DNA of 64,000 nt from Cytophagales bacterium (GTDB lineage Bacteria > Bacteroidota > Bacteroidia > Cytophagales > Spirosomataceae): contig RDXN01000055.1 of NCBI GenBank assembly GCA_004292855.1, forward strand, positions 1 to 64,000, written 5' to 3'. Under the pieces are notes generated by a model. The model made no database searches. It was not told where the DNA came from and was given only the letters and a program-made list of their open reading frames with translations. Positions 32,905 through 42,666 of the stretch are shown here, in pieces. Numbering within the stretch: the stretch's first letter is position 1; every line of letters begins with the position of its first letter. A program made the position numbers and the translations under genes.

Positions 32905-34905
32905 ATGAAACTACTCCTTCTACTATTTCTTGCGCTGAATCTTGCACGGGTAGATGCTCAAGATACTCCTGTTACGCTACGTCTCATAGACTCTACCATC
33001 ACGCCCGGTAATGATTTCTACCGATTTGCCAATGGACAATGGCTCAAAAGTGCCAAGATCCCCCCCAATCAAGGCATGTGGGCACCTATTGTTGCTATCT
33101 ATGAGGGCAACACACGGTTTGTTGAGGATCGAGTCAGACAACTGTCGACTCAGCGTCACCCGACGGGATCGGCTGGACAATTGTTGGGCGACTTTTATGC
33201 GAGTGGGTTAGATACGCATTCAATCGAAAGACTTGGCTATCTACCTCTCTTGCCTTATTTTAAAGCAGTTGACAGTATTCGCTCACCAAGTGATGTGCCT
33301 GCCTTTATAGCTCGTCACCTCGCAACGCCCACCAACGCGATAATCAATTTATACGCAGAGCCTGACGCTCAAAACAATACCATCCAACTAGCGACGCTTG
33401 GGCAGGGTGGGCTTGCTTTTCCGGCAACTTACTACTCGAAAAATGATACCAAGTCGCAAATTATACACGGTCAATACAAAGAGTACCTGACCCAATTGTT
33501 GACGTTGATTGGGTACGGCCAAGCACAAGCCGCTACAGCCGCTGAGCATATTCTTGTACTGGAAAAGCAATTAGCAAAGGGGCACGACACACCCGAACAG
33601 GCTCGCCAACCCGCTCTACACTATAACCCAACAGCCATCAGGCAGTTGAATCAACGGTATAACACTCTGGATTGGCAGCGATTCTTCACGCTGACGGACT
33701 TACGACCTAAGCGCGTCAACATGGCCCAACCTCGCTACTATCAATTGCTCGACAGTTTGTTGAGCATCGTGCCGATTGCGACTTGGCGGGACAAACTGAA
33801 AACCGACTACATGACTGCACACGCCGTTAAACTAAGTCGTCGCTTCAGGGAAACACACGTTGCGTTTTTTGGTAAGGTGCTCGCCGGTCAACAACAACCC
33901 GAAGCACGCGATAAAGCAATAATGGCCCGAATTGTGTACCCACTACGCGATTTGGTTGGGCAGATTTATGTGAAGGAACGGTTTTCCGAATCGGCCAAGA
34001 AAGAAGTGCTGGCAGTTTTCGAGACAATCCAGGCTGTATACGCCCGACGCATACAAGCGGCCTCATGGCTAAGTCCTGCCGCCCGAAGTGAAGCCCTTCG
34101 CAAACTTCGGAGCATGGCCCGTAAGATTGGCTACCCCGACCAATGGGACACCTACGATGGGGTACGGATTGACCGGAACGATTTCTTCGGTAACACTGTC
34201 CGGCTCTCTGAACGAAACCGCCGGAAAAATCTTCAATCGTTCGACCAACCCGTTGACAAGACAAACTGGCGATTCATGACCGCCGGAACGGGCGCATCGT
34301 ACAGCAACAGTGAAAACACAATTACGCTGACTGCGGGGTATTTACAACCACCCTACTTTTGGGCGGGTGCCGATGACGCCATAAAATACGCGACCATTGG
34401 GCGAACCATTGGTCATGAGCTGACCCACGCTTTTGACTCGGGCGGCTATAAGTACAATGCCGATGGCAACCTACGCAGTTGGTTTAGCACTGCCGATTCA
34501 GTTGCTTTTATTAGTCGATATACCCCTCTTTTAGAGCAATTTAGCCAATACAAGGTCTTAGATTCGTTAACGAATAATGGCCCCTTGACTATCGGTGAAA
34601 ACATCGCCGATCTGGTTGGATTATCTGTTGCCTACGAAGCTTTTGCGGAGACCTCTCAATTCAAAAACGGCGTTTTGGTAGAGGGCTTAACCCCAGCGCA
34701 GCGGTTCTTTCTTGCTTACGCTCAAGAACACAGGGCCGTTTACACCCCCCAAATGATACGGGCCATGTTAGATGATGCCCATCCGCTAGAAGAGTTTCGC
34801 GTGAATGGCACGGTACGCAATTTCACTCCTTTTTACGAAGCGTTCAACGTTGGCCAAACCCACAAACTTTACTTGGAGCCAAAGCACAGAGTTGTAATTT
34901 GGTAG
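32905..34905 (+). CDS. M13-family zinc metallopeptidase (neprilysin/PepO-like)
   Basis: A 666-residue endopeptidase with a signal peptide (MKLLLLLFLALNLARVDAQD), so periplasmic or secreted. The M13 N-terminal domain starts PGNDFYRFANGQWLKSAKIP. The zinc site is HELTHAFD (two His and the Glu, about residue 508-515) with the third ligand Glu in GENIADLVGL (about 568). The C-terminus ends RVVIW, a usual M13 hallmark that places the last residue in the active cleft. It cuts short peptides. It is divergent from the MG2/TonB-plug gene. Confidence 0.93.
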   Translation: MKLLLLLFLALNLARVDAQDTPVTLRLIDSTITPGNDFYRFANGQWLKSAKIPPNQGMWAPIVAIYEGNTRFVEDRVRQLSTQRHPTGSAGQLLGDFYASGLDTHSIERLGYLPLLPYFKAVDSIRSPSDVPAFIARHLATPTNAIINLYAEPDAQNNTIQLATLGQGGLAFPATYYSKNDTKSQIIHGQYKEYLTQLLTLIGYGQAQAATAAEHILVLEKQLAKGHDTPEQARQPALHYNPTAIRQLNQRYNTLDWQRFFTLTDLRPKRVNMAQPRYYQLLDSLLSIVPIATWRDKLKTDYMTAHAVKLSRRFRETHVAFFGKVLAGQQQPEARDKAIMARIVYPLRDLVGQIYVKERFSESAKKEVLAVFETIQAVYARRIQAASWLSPAARSEALRKLRSMARKIGYPDQWDTYDGVRIDRNDFFGNTVRLSERNRRKNLQSFDQPVDKTNWRFMTAGTGASYSNSENTITLTAGYLQPPYFWAGADDAIKYATIGRTIGHELTHAFDSGGYKYNADGNLRSWFSTADSVAFISRYTPLLEQFSQYKVLDSLTNNGPLTIGENIADLVGLSVAYEAFAETSQFKNGVLVEGLTPAQRFFLAYAQEHRAVYTPQMIRAMLDDAHPLEEFRVNGTVRNFTPFYEAFNVGQTHKLYLEPKHRVVIW

Positions 34906-34921
34906 TGTATCAACATAATCT

Positions 34922-36238
34922 TCATTTACGACTCCCTCCTACAGGCTTCTTTCGCGATACAGGGGCAACCTTCGAGAAGACGGGCGTTCCTCTTTTGAAA
35001 ACCATTTTAACCTGCGTTAGAGCCTGAGCGAAATCGGTCTCCAGGTCGCCCTCAAAAAACACCAAATCGGCCTGCATGCCCTTGCTGATGCTCCCTAGTT
35101 TATCTGAGACACCTAGAGCTTTCGCTGCTTTGTAGGTGGCATACTGCAATACCTCGCTGACAGGAATCCCGGCTTCATGATAGGCCAACACAACATCAAC
35201 TGCTCCTTGCCCCTGCCCTACCCCGGCTACGTCCAGATAATAGTCGGACCCCGACACGATGGTAACGCCCTTTGCAACGGCTCGTCGCAGCCGATCATGT
35301 ACCCCGTTCAGAAAGCTATTCGCATAGTCGTCGGCCTCTTTACCCACCATGCCAATACCGGCCACCAGCCGGGCTGCCAGTCGGCGAGAGGCATCCGTCG
35401 GCACCAGATACGTACCGCGTTGGGCCATTAACTCCAGCGTGGTGTCCGACAGCGCGTAGCCATGCTCGATGCCACTCACCCCGGCCAACACGGCATCGCG
35501 GGCCGACTCGTCGTAGGTGGCATGGGCCGTAACGGTTATGCCGTTGTCGCGGGCAGTTTTCACGATGGCCTCGATCTCGTCTGGGGCCAGTACCCGGTTG
35601 TCGGTATTCATACACACTTTAATCACGTTGATGCCCTGCCGGACATGCTCCAATACCGCTTCGCGAGCGTCGGCGGGCCCCTTCACAACTCGATATTCCT
35701 GATTGATAACAAAGCTGTCGGCGGGGAACAGTTTGCCAAATTGCCCTCCCGGCGGACTCAGGATAGGCCCCGATACGTATATTGTCAGGTTTCCACTTTT
35801 GCTCAGAAGCTTCTGTAGCCGAACGTCCAGATACTGCCCCGAATTACCCAAGTCCCGAACGGTGGTAATTCCTGCTTCGATATACTGACGGGCAAACCTG
35901 AGTCCCCGCTCAACCCGTTGGTCAGCAGGCACTTTTGAAGCTACTTCCAATCCATCTTTGGTTTGTTTTTGGTGGATCAGCAAGTGGGTATGCATGTCGA
36001 TCAACCCCGGCGTTACGGTGTACCGACTCATGTCAAGCTGTTTTGCTCCTGCGGGTTTCGCCACCTGCGGCCCTACCGCCTGAATAACGCCATTGACAAC
36101 GACGAGTGTCTGATTGGCTAAGAAAAGCTTGTTTTGGGCATCGTAGAGCTTGCCTACACGGATCACCCACGTGTCTTTAGGTTGAGCCAATCCAGTTAAT
36201 GAGATGATTGTTAGCAGAAAAAGCAGGACAGGTCGCAT
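34922..36238 (-). CDS. exported amidohydrolase (prolidase/imidazolonepropionase-like)
   Basis: A 438-residue metal-dependent hydrolase with a signal peptide (MRPVLLFLLTIISLTGLAQP). Motifs of the amidohydrolase superfamily in order: VTPGLIDMHTHLLIHQ (metal His pair), VRDLGNSGQYLD, the bridging Lys in GINVIKVCMN, His in GITVTAHATYDES and GVSGIEHGYALSD, and Asp in TIVSGSDYYLD. Substrate unknown; close types act on Xaa-Pro or cyclic peptides. Convergent with the M13 gene (16-bp gap). An in-frame non-ATG extension to 36292 gives no signal peptide and is rejected. Confidence 0.88.
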   Translation of the reverse strand: MRPVLLFLLTIISLTGLAQPKDTWVIRVGKLYDAQNKLFLANQTLVVVNGVIQAVGPQVAKPAGAKQLDMSRYTVTPGLIDMHTHLLIHQKQTKDGLEVASKVPADQRVERGLRFARQYIEAGITTVRDLGNSGQYLDVRLQKLLSKSGNLTIYVSGPILSPPGGQFGKLFPADSFVINQEYRVVKGPADAREAVLEHVRQGINVIKVCMNTDNRVLAPDEIEAIVKTARDNGITVTAHATYDESARDAVLAGVSGIEHGYALSDTTLELMAQRGTYLVPTDASRRLAARLVAGIGMVGKEADDYANSFLNGVHDRLRRAVAKGVTIVSGSDYYLDVAGVGQGQGAVDVVLAYHEAGIPVSEVLQYATYKAAKALGVSDKLGSISKGMQADLVFFEGDLETDFAQALTQVKMVFKRGTPVFSKVAPVSRKKPVGGSRK

Positions 36239-36375
36239 GATGGAGAAGGGGTTTGTGGTATGTAGATGCAGACAGAATAGACCGGGTTGCATACATAGAT
36301 CGCAAAATAAACAATTTCACCATCAACCCGTTAAATAGATAGACTTAATTACTTCAACGTTATCTAGTAAACAAC

Positions 36376-37062
36376 ATGAAATCGTCACAAAAACTGACGC
36401 TTGGCCTGGGTGTTCTCGCCACGCTAGCCCTTGCCAACAGCGCAATGGCCCAACAAAACACCCGCATGAATTCGGGGGCTACCACGTCGTCATCGTCGAT
36501 GATGAACGCCAACATGGTGGGTCGTCAGAGCAAAGCCGAGTTCGACCGGGTGAACAAAAAAGGAGCCGCCGATGTGGCAGCCATCCGCCCAACGAGTACG
36601 AAACTGTCGACTGCCGACCAAAACCTGATGCTCGAAGTGGCCAAAGGGGGCATGATGCAACTGGAAACGAGCAGGATTGCCGTTCAGAAGGCTACATCGC
36701 CTGAGGTTCGTGCGATAGCGCAGGCCGAAGTGGATGAGCAAACGGGCCTTTCCGCTAAATTGAAGGAGATTGCACAGGCGAAAGGCGTTACCCTGCCCGA
36801 GTCGCCCGATGCCGATACGCAGGCGATGATCACCCGGATGAACGCCATGTCAGCCAAAGAACTGGAGCAGCATTACATGGGCGAACACGCCGTGAAAGGT
36901 CACGAAAAACTCGATCAGGTAATGAACAAGGTGAAAAGCCAGGCCTCAGACGCAAACCTCAAGAGCATTGAGATGGTAGCTCACCCACTCGTGAAGGCTC
37001 ACCTGAATGTTTCGCAGGATGTGCTGTCGAAAATGGGCAACGGTGGTACAATGAACCGGTAA
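36376..37062 (+). CDS. DUF4142 exported protein
   Basis: A 228-residue protein with a signal peptide (MKSSQKLTLGLGVLATLALA, cleaved near NSAMAQQ). The mature protein is helical and matches DUF4142: LSTADQNLMLEVAKGGMMQL, SRIAVQKATSPEVRAIAQ, a conserved Met-rich segment and LKSIEMVAHPLVKAHLNV. These ferritin-like four-helix proteins occur in the periplasm, often in stress-related sets; no metal-ligand set is obvious. It stands alone with a perfect 25-bp hairpin after its stop. Confidence 0.85.
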   Translation: MKSSQKLTLGLGVLATLALANSAMAQQNTRMNSGATTSSSSMMNANMVGRQSKAEFDRVNKKGAADVAAIRPTSTKLSTADQNLMLEVAKGGMMQLETSRIAVQKATSPEVRAIAQAEVDEQTGLSAKLKEIAQAKGVTLPESPDADTQAMITRMNAMSAKELEQHYMGEHAVKGHEKLDQVMNKVKSQASDANLKSIEMVAHPLVKAHLNVSQDVLSKMGNGGTMNR

Positions 37063-37071
37063 TACACACGA

Positions 37072-37126
37072 AGCCAGATACAAAACGGGCGACTCAAATC
37101 ATGAGTCGCCCGTTTTGTATCTGGCT
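37072..37126. terminator. 25-bp perfect hairpin between convergent genes
   Basis: Arms 37072-37096 and 37102-37126 are exact complements (outer end AGCCAGATACAAAACGGGCG) around a 5-nt loop. It sits 9 bp past the DUF4142 stop and overlaps the DUF5686 stop codon. No T-tract follows on either side, so it may be a bidirectional transcript end, a processing site or a repeat. Confidence 0.65.
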
Positions 37127-39872
37127 ACCGCCCAAAGTTGAGGGTTGTTCCGACCCGGAACCCCAAGCCCTTATACTTCCAGTCTTGAAATTGCCCGATC
37201 ACTTCCAGCCGGAAGAAGGGAAACACCTTTGGAATCAGACCGTTCAGGCCGTAGCCCACCTCGGTGTAGTTGCGCGAGTTAGGCGTTGCGAGGTGATGCA
37301 CGAACAGGTTTTCTTTCAACTCCAACAACCGGAACCAGGTGATCTGCGTGAGGAAAAACTTACGGTACTCCGCGAGCAGGTGCCCCTCAAAGAACCGTTT
37401 GCCCGTGCTGAATTCGTAGTACGGCAACAGTCGGAACACGCTCACCGGGTCGCCCTGTTGCAGGAAAAACTGGTTGCCCGCAAAGTGGCGGAAGTCGGGG
37501 AAGTACACGGCCCGGTCGTTCACAAACGCCCCCGCCGATAGGTTGTAGCTCAACCGGCTCCGAATCCCCGTCTCGAACGAGTGGCTGATACGAGCCTGCA
37601 AAAAATCGTAGTTTACGTCGGAGCCACCCACTCCCGCGATGCCTTTGCGATAGTTGACCGACAACCACGGCGCGTCGTTGTTGGGGCGGCTGTAGCGTTT
37701 GCCGTTGCGGATGTAGTAGCGGGGCGCACCCAACCGGGCCGACGCCGTGAGGTTGAACACCAATGCCTGATGCACCGGAAATGCCGACGATCCTACCTCC
37801 GCGTTCTCGACGCGGTTCGTCGTAAACGACCGGTTGCGCCAGTTGATCCAGGGGCGAATCGTTTCCCTGAAATTGGCCAGTTCGGTGCGCTCGGCGTATT
37901 CCAGCGAACTGTTAATGGTCACACGCTCCTTCCAGGGTTTGAAATCAGCCGAGAGTCGCAGGTAGTCTTTTTGATACTCTTTCAGGAAGTTCTGCTCGAA
38001 AAACAGTGTCGTGAGGGTGTTGAGGCCATTTCCAATGGGGCTTTCGGGGTTCAATTGCGACACATACCGCCCGCCCTGTAGGTTCACGACCGTATTTTTG
38101 AACGCATACTGTGTTTGCCCATACCCAATAAATTTATCCCAGCCGAAGCCGTACCGGCCCACGCCCCCCACCGACCAGGTTGGTCCGGGCAGGTAGCGCG
38201 GTCGTTTGTCTTTGTCCGTCGAGGCCCGTTTGGTCGTGTCTACTGCCCCACCCCGGATGTTTAGTTTCAAACCGGCCGTGAGCCAATAACCCTCCACGGT
38301 ATTGTAGCCGAAGCTAGTCGTCGGGTCGTTTAGAGGGCTATCGTAGCGTAGGTTCGTTCGGTTGCCCAGCCGCCAGTTGGCCCCGCTCCAAAGCTGCGAC
38401 AGCTTTACCGCCGAGCTACTTTTGGTCGAGTCCTTCTTGGCAACCTTCACCGAATCTTTCTTGGCTTTTATTTCCCGCACTACTTTCAGGCTGTCGTTAC
38501 GGACGTAGCTTTTGATCTCTGCCGTTGTGAGCGGAACCGACCGCAATGAGTCCCAGTAGGCCACCGACCGTTTTCCCGCCAGCGAGTCAATCGAAGTCGA
38601 GTCGTTGCGCACCACCTGCACATCTTCTTTCTTTTCTTGCCGGGCTTTCTCTTTGCGTTCTTTCAGTTCCTGTTTTTCGTACTCCTTCATCATCTGCCGC
38701 ATGTTCCTGGTCGAAAACTCTTTCTGTTTTTTCACCAATTCATCCATCGACTGATCCTTCACCTCGCGCTTCGACAACTGAACATCGGGTTTGTATTTCT
38801 TCTCATCGACCACCTGCACGTCGTCGACAAAGGCGGGATTTATCTTCAGGTTGCGGTACTGATAACTGACCACCGCATCGCCCCCGAGCTTTACGCCAAA
38901 AATTTGCCCTTTAAAGTTAAATCGCCCGTTTACCGGCATCCACACGTTCTGAATCGGCGTGTAGGTTTGCCGCAAATTTATCGTAAACCCCTGTTGTACA
39001 ACCTGTTCGAGTTGCAGGCTGTGGATGGCCCACGACTGCTCGATAATGTAGATGATGCCCCGAAACACACCCTCCCCCCACGACCGGGGCGTCACACGTA
39101 TCTTGCTGATCTCAATCCCATTGGCCTCCCGAAACGTACCCTCATACACAAACTTGTAGTAGGCAAACGCCTTTGGCGACAAGGGCGATACGGCGTTGTT
39201 GATCTCCGGGCGATAAAACGATCCCATCGCAAACTGTGCCGGAATGAGTTCATTACTTTGGGAATTGCGCGAGGCAATCAGTCGTTGTTTGTAGGTATTG
39301 GGTTGCTGAAACGACACCTCGGATACGGACTCAAACACGTTCGGCACGCCCACCTTAAAATTGGCATCTACTTCAGCCTCTTTCAGTTGTTTCTTGGCCA
39401 TCTTCTCGACCAGAGCCGGAATACTCTCCACGATAAACGACCCTTTTCCGTAGATCCGGGCGGTGTAGCTATTCACCTGCAACTCGTGAAATTTGCTCTT
39501 GGCGATGGCCCGGCGCATAATGGTGTAGGCCGGATCTTCGTTGGTCGATTTGGTCGATACCTCCTGCAACCGATACGCCTGCTCAACCATCACCACATCC
39601 AGGCTGACAAATTCACTTTTAACGTCAACAGATTTTTGTTGGGTCTGAAAACCCAGATATTGAAACACGACATCGTAGCGACCCGGTGCCAAGGGCAATT
39701 CATAGCGACCCTCCGTGTTAGCAATGGTGCCGTTTGGCGTGCTTTTCACGACAATGGCCGCGTAAGGTAGCACCTCGCCTTTCTCATTTTTGATAACTCC
39801 CCGGATACCCTGCCCAAATACCGCAATGCTAAACAGGCAGCAACAGATTGACGTAAAGAAATGGCGAAACAT
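37125..39872 (-). CDS. DUF5686 outer-membrane protein with carboxypeptidase-like domain
   Basis: A 915-residue exported protein: signal peptide (FHFFTSICCCLFSIAVFGQ-type), carboxypeptidase-like domain IRGVIKNEKGEVLPYAAIVV (20-105), then the long DUF5686 region with AYTIMRRAIAKSKFHELQVN, SWAIHSLQLEQVVQQGFTIN, a Lys/Glu-rich linker (about 385-480) and a C-terminal barrel (YSRPNNDAPWLSVNYRKG, FFEGHLLAEYRKFF, GLGFRVGTTLNFG). The family is common in Bacteroidetes outer membranes; its role is unknown. It lies downstream of the CHRD gene on the same strand, separated by a terminator. Confidence 0.88.
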   Translation of the reverse strand: MFRHFFTSICCCLFSIAVFGQGIRGVIKNEKGEVLPYAAIVVKSTPNGTIANTEGRYELPLAPGRYDVVFQYLGFQTQQKSVDVKSEFVSLDVVMVEQAYRLQEVSTKSTNEDPAYTIMRRAIAKSKFHELQVNSYTARIYGKGSFIVESIPALVEKMAKKQLKEAEVDANFKVGVPNVFESVSEVSFQQPNTYKQRLIASRNSQSNELIPAQFAMGSFYRPEINNAVSPLSPKAFAYYKFVYEGTFREANGIEISKIRVTPRSWGEGVFRGIIYIIEQSWAIHSLQLEQVVQQGFTINLRQTYTPIQNVWMPVNGRFNFKGQIFGVKLGGDAVVSYQYRNLKINPAFVDDVQVVDEKKYKPDVQLSKREVKDQSMDELVKKQKEFSTRNMRQMMKEYEKQELKERKEKARQEKKEDVQVVRNDSTSIDSLAGKRSVAYWDSLRSVPLTTAEIKSYVRNDSLKVVREIKAKKDSVKVAKKDSTKSSSAVKLSQLWSGANWRLGNRTNLRYDSPLNDPTTSFGYNTVEGYWLTAGLKLNIRGGAVDTTKRASTDKDKRPRYLPGPTWSVGGVGRYGFGWDKFIGYGQTQYAFKNTVVNLQGGRYVSQLNPESPIGNGLNTLTTLFFEQNFLKEYQKDYLRLSADFKPWKERVTINSSLEYAERTELANFRETIRPWINWRNRSFTTNRVENAEVGSSAFPVHQALVFNLTASARLGAPRYYIRNGKRYSRPNNDAPWLSVNYRKGIAGVGGSDVNYDFLQARISHSFETGIRSRLSYNLSAGAFVNDRAVYFPDFRHFAGNQFFLQQGDPVSVFRLLPYYEFSTGKRFFEGHLLAEYRKFFLTQITWFRLLELKENLFVHHLATPNSRNYTEVGYGLNGLIPKVFPFFRLEVIGQFQDWKYKGLGFRVGTTLNFGR

Positions 39873-40003
39873 GGTGGTTAATTTTGATGATGCGACAAGT
39901 TACGCCCCTCCGCCCACCACCCGAAACTATTTTCGTTCAATTAACCAATTTTAAGGATCAACGCCGGGAAAGCCCTTTTGAACGGGCGAGAACTGGAAAC
40001 AAA

Positions 40004-40042
40004 ACAGAAGCGGTCCCCGATTTTGTGGGGGACCGCTTCTGT
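40004..40042 (-). terminator. rho-independent terminator after the CHRD gene
   Basis: Arms of 15 bp (ACAGAAGCGGTCCCC at 40004-40018 and its complement at 40028-40042) with a 9-nt loop; on the minus strand the stem is followed by TTTTGTTT. It ends transcription of the CHRD lipoprotein gene before the DUF5686 gene. The rest of 39873-40066 shows no gene. Confidence 0.8.
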
Positions 40043-40066
40043 TAATTCGCCTGAAACGATTTCTGC

Positions 40067-40870
40067 CTAGGGTCGGATATCACCGCGAATTTCGCCCCCC
40101 GGGAAAGCCGGAGTGTGCAGATTAGCGTAATAAAATCCGTTCAGCAAACTATCGACCCGCGTGCTTGTGGTCAGTGTAGCCGTGCCAATGATGGGTGAGC
40201 CGAGTGAGGCAAACCCAATTTCGACTGGGCCGTTGCCATTGGCCGCATTTATTCGGTGGAGGTGCCCCGCCGACGGAGTCAGGCCCGCATACGTTACCGT
40301 GTAATTCAACACGCGGGTTGTTGGGTCAATAACGCCCGCAAAAGAGCCGCTTGCACTTGTAACAACCGGATTTGGTCGTTCGGCAGCTCCCGAAAGAGTA
40401 GCTTTCAACTTGATGGGGCCGTCGACCCGCACATTACCCCGAATTTCGCCCCCCGGATTGGCGGGCGTGTGGAGGTTCACATAATAAAACCCATTGATTA
40501 GGCTGTCGACCCGGCTGTTGGTCGTCAGTGTGGCCGTACCTATGATAGGCGACCCCAAATTAGCAAACGGAATTTCGACCGGCCCGTTACCATTGGCGGC
40601 ATTGATCCGGTGAATATGCCCTGCCGAGGGGGTAATGCCCGAATACGTCACGGTGTAGTTCAGCACGCGGGTAGACCGATCCAGGATACCCACAAACGTA
40701 CCCGTACCGGGCGAAACCACTGGATTTGGCCGCTCAGCCGAACCGCTCAAATTGGCAACCAACCGAATCTGAGCAGTTGGCCCAAACTGGGCGTGGTCGT
40801 TACAGCCGATAAAGAAAATAGAACCTGCCAGCATCAAAAGGGCCGACCAAACAGCGTAGGTATGTTTCAT
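40067..40870 (-). CDS. lipoprotein with two tandem CHRD domains
   Basis: A 267-residue lipoprotein: signal MKHTYAVWSALLMLAGSIFF ending in IGC, lipobox Cys near residue 23. Two CHRD domains follow, about residues 38-150 and 155-267, each with SAERPNPVV, TRVLNYTVTY, PSAGHIHRI or PSAGHLHRI, and HTPA.PGGEIRG. They are near-identical copies, which points to a recent duplication inside the gene. CHRD domains are found in chordin and many bacterial surface proteins; a binding role is likely and no enzyme motif is seen. An upstream non-ATG extension to 40942 is rejected because the lipoprotein signal starts at 40870. Confidence 0.87.
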   Translation of the reverse strand: MKHTYAVWSALLMLAGSIFFIGCNDHAQFGPTAQIRLVANLSGSAERPNPVVSPGTGTFVGILDRSTRVLNYTVTYSGITPSAGHIHRINAANGNGPVEIPFANLGSPIIGTATLTTNSRVDSLINGFYYVNLHTPANPGGEIRGNVRVDGPIKLKATLSGAAERPNPVVTSASGSFAGVIDPTTRVLNYTVTYAGLTPSAGHLHRINAANGNGPVEIGFASLGSPIIGTATLTTSTRVDSLLNGFYYANLHTPAFPGGEIRGDIRP

Positions 40871-40972
40871 AAGGAAATCAGAGTTAAATAGGTGATTCTC
40901 ATTAAACCTACGGATTATTCGTTTGTTCGGTTGCTCCTCCACTTAAATAAATTTTGACGATGCACGCTGGAA

Positions 40973-41004
40973 ATAAAAAACCCCGCATCGTTTCCGATAC
41001 AGGG
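40973..41004 (-). terminator. terminator after sufB
   Basis: On the minus strand CCCTGTATCG, loop GAAA, CGATGCGGGG (with G-U pairs), then a run of T (GGGGTTTTTTATT). It lies 24 bp after the sufB stop and closes it as a single-gene unit. Confidence 0.75.
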
Positions 41005-41027
41005 CTATTGATATTGCTTCACAACGA

Positions 41028-42503
41028 TTAACCAACCGATCCTTCTAAGCTGATTTCCAGTAACTTCTGTGCCTCAACGGCAAATTCCATTGGCAACTGA
41101 TTCAACACCTCCTTGGCGTATCCGTTGATGATCAACGCTACAGCCTGTTCGGTTGGAATGCCGCGTTGGTTGCAGTAGAACAACTGATCTTCGCCAATTT
41201 TCGAGGTCGTAGCCTCGTGTTCAACCGTCGCAGTCGGGTTTTTGACTTCAAGGTAGGGGAACGTGTGCGCCCCGCATTTATCACCAAGTAATAGCGAGTC
41301 GCACTGCGAGTGGTTCCGGGCGTTGTCGGCCCGCTTCATCACCTCAACCAAACCCCGGTATGAGTTTTGGCTCTTCCCCGCCGAGATGCCTTTCGATACA
41401 ATCCGGCTTTTCGTGTTCTTACCGATATGCACCATTTTGGTGCCCGTGTCGGCCTGCTGCATATTATTGGTGACGGCCACCGAATAGAACTCGCCAATCG
41501 AATTATCGCCTTTCAGGATAACCGAAGGGTATTTCCAGGTGATGGCCGAGCCGGTTTCCACCTGCGTCCACGAAATTTTGGAGTTTGGCCCGTCGCAGAT
41601 GCCGCGCTTGGTCACGAAGTTGTAAATACCCCCGCGCCCTTCTTTATCGCCCGGATACCAGTTTTGTACCGTCGAATACTTAATCTCGGCAGCCGTATGG
41701 GCAACCAATTCAACCACAGCCGCGTGCAACTGATTCTCATCACGCATGGGAGCCGTACACCCCTCCAGGTAGCTCACGTACGAACCCTCGTCGGCCACAA
41801 TCAGCGTCCGCTCGAACTGCCCCGTTCCGGCTGCGTTAATGCGGAAATACGTCGACAACTCCATTGGGCAACGAACACCCTTCGGAATGTAGCAGAACGA
41901 ACCGTCAGTAAACACTGCCGAATTGAGGGCGGCAAAATAGTTGTCTTTAACCGGGATCACCGACCCTATATATTTCTTCACCAGATCGGGGTGCTCGTGA
42001 ACAGCCTCCGAGATCGAGCAGAAAATAATACCTTTTTCGGCCAGTTCTTTCTTGAACGTAGTCGCCACCGACACCGAGTCCATTACAGCATCGACGGCCA
42101 CACGGGGGCGGTCGCCCTCCTGCTCAACCACACCCGCCAATCGTTTTTGCTCGTTCAGAGAAATACCGAGTCGCTTAAACGTATCGAGCAGTTCGGGGTC
42201 GATTTCGTCGAGCGAGTTAACGGTTTTCTTTTGTTTGGGAGCCGAGTAATATTTAATGGCCTGATAATCGATCTTCGGGTATTTTACGTTTGGCCAATGG
42301 GGTTCGGTCATGGTTTGCCAATGCCGAAACGCCTTTAGTCGCCAATCGAGCAGCCACTCCGGTTCGTTTTTCTTGGCCGAAATAAACCGGACAATATCTT
42401 CGTCTAAGCCTTGAGGAGCTTCATCCGCTTCGATGAGGGTTTCGAATCCGTACTTATATTCTGAATTGGTGATGCTCTCCAGGAGTTCAACTTCTTTGCT
42501 CAT
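41028..42503 (-). CDS. sufB: Fe-S cluster assembly scaffold SufB
   Basis: A 491-residue SufB, the core of the SufBCD scaffold that builds Fe-S clusters from SufS/E-delivered sulfur in the cytoplasm. Typical segments: [76 protein letters not shown], and the functional Cys region [19 protein letters not shown]. The in-frame stretch upstream of the ATG at 42503 starts inside a palindromic repeat and is rejected. No sufC, sufD or sufS follows; a terminator closes the gene at once, whereas these genes are usually one operon. Confidence 0.96.
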   Translation of the reverse strand: MSKEVELLESITNSEYKYGFETLIEADEAPQGLDEDIVRFISAKKNEPEWLLDWRLKAFRHWQTMTEPHWPNVKYPKIDYQAIKYYSAPKQKKTVNSLDEIDPELLDTFKRLGISLNEQKRLAGVVEQEGDRPRVAVDAVMDSVSVATTFKKELAEKGIIFCSISEAVHEHPDLVKKYIGSVIPVKDNYFAALNSAVFTDGSFCYIPKGVRCPMELSTYFRINAAGTGQFERTLIVADEGSYVSYLEGCTAPMRDENQLHAAVVELVAHTAAEIKYSTVQNWYPGDKEGRGGIYNFVTKRGICDGPNSKISWTQVETGSAITWKYPSVILKGDNSIGEFYSVAVTNNMQQADTGTKMVHIGKNTKSRIVSKGISAGKSQNSYRGLVEVMKRADNARNHSQCDSLLLGDKCGAHTFPYLEVKNPTATVEHEATTSKIGEDQLFYCNQRGIPTEQAVALIINGYAKEVLNQLPMEFAVEAQKLLEISLEGSVG

Positions 42504-42539
42504 AGTTTGTCGCGAAAACGGTTTTACCGTTCTATCGTA

Positions 42540-42547
42540 CAAAAGTA
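42540..42547 (-). promoter_or_regulatory. probable -7 element of sufB
   Basis: On the minus strand TACTTTTG matches the Bacteroidetes -7 consensus TAnnTTTG, about 37 bp before the sufB ATG. No clear -33 TTTG is seen at the proper distance. Confidence 0.4.
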
Positions 42548-42592
42548 ACAATTTAGCGAACGGCCCTGTTCCGTTGGCGGAAAGTTTGTGTA

Positions 42593-42663
42593 GTAGAACG
42601 GTTTTCCAAAACCGTTCGATTAGTTCGGTTACTATCACGAACGGTTTTGGAAAACCGTTCTAC
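42593..42663. repeat. palindromic repeat, CGGTTTTCCAAAACCG family, copy 2
   Basis: Perfect 26-bp arms at 42593-42618 and 42638-42663, each internally palindromic around TTTTCCAAAA and ending in GTAG/CTAC. It starts 4 bp past the stop of the Lrp/AsnC gene and is homologous to 2982-3049. It probably acts as a transcript-end hairpin for the regulator gene. Confidence 0.8.
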
Positions 42664-42666
42664 GTT

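Noticed and set aside
38637-39770. A 377-residue open frame on the plus strand
   Set aside because: Antisense to the DUF5686 gene, which has a signal peptide and recognised domains; the shadow frame has no start context or family signal.
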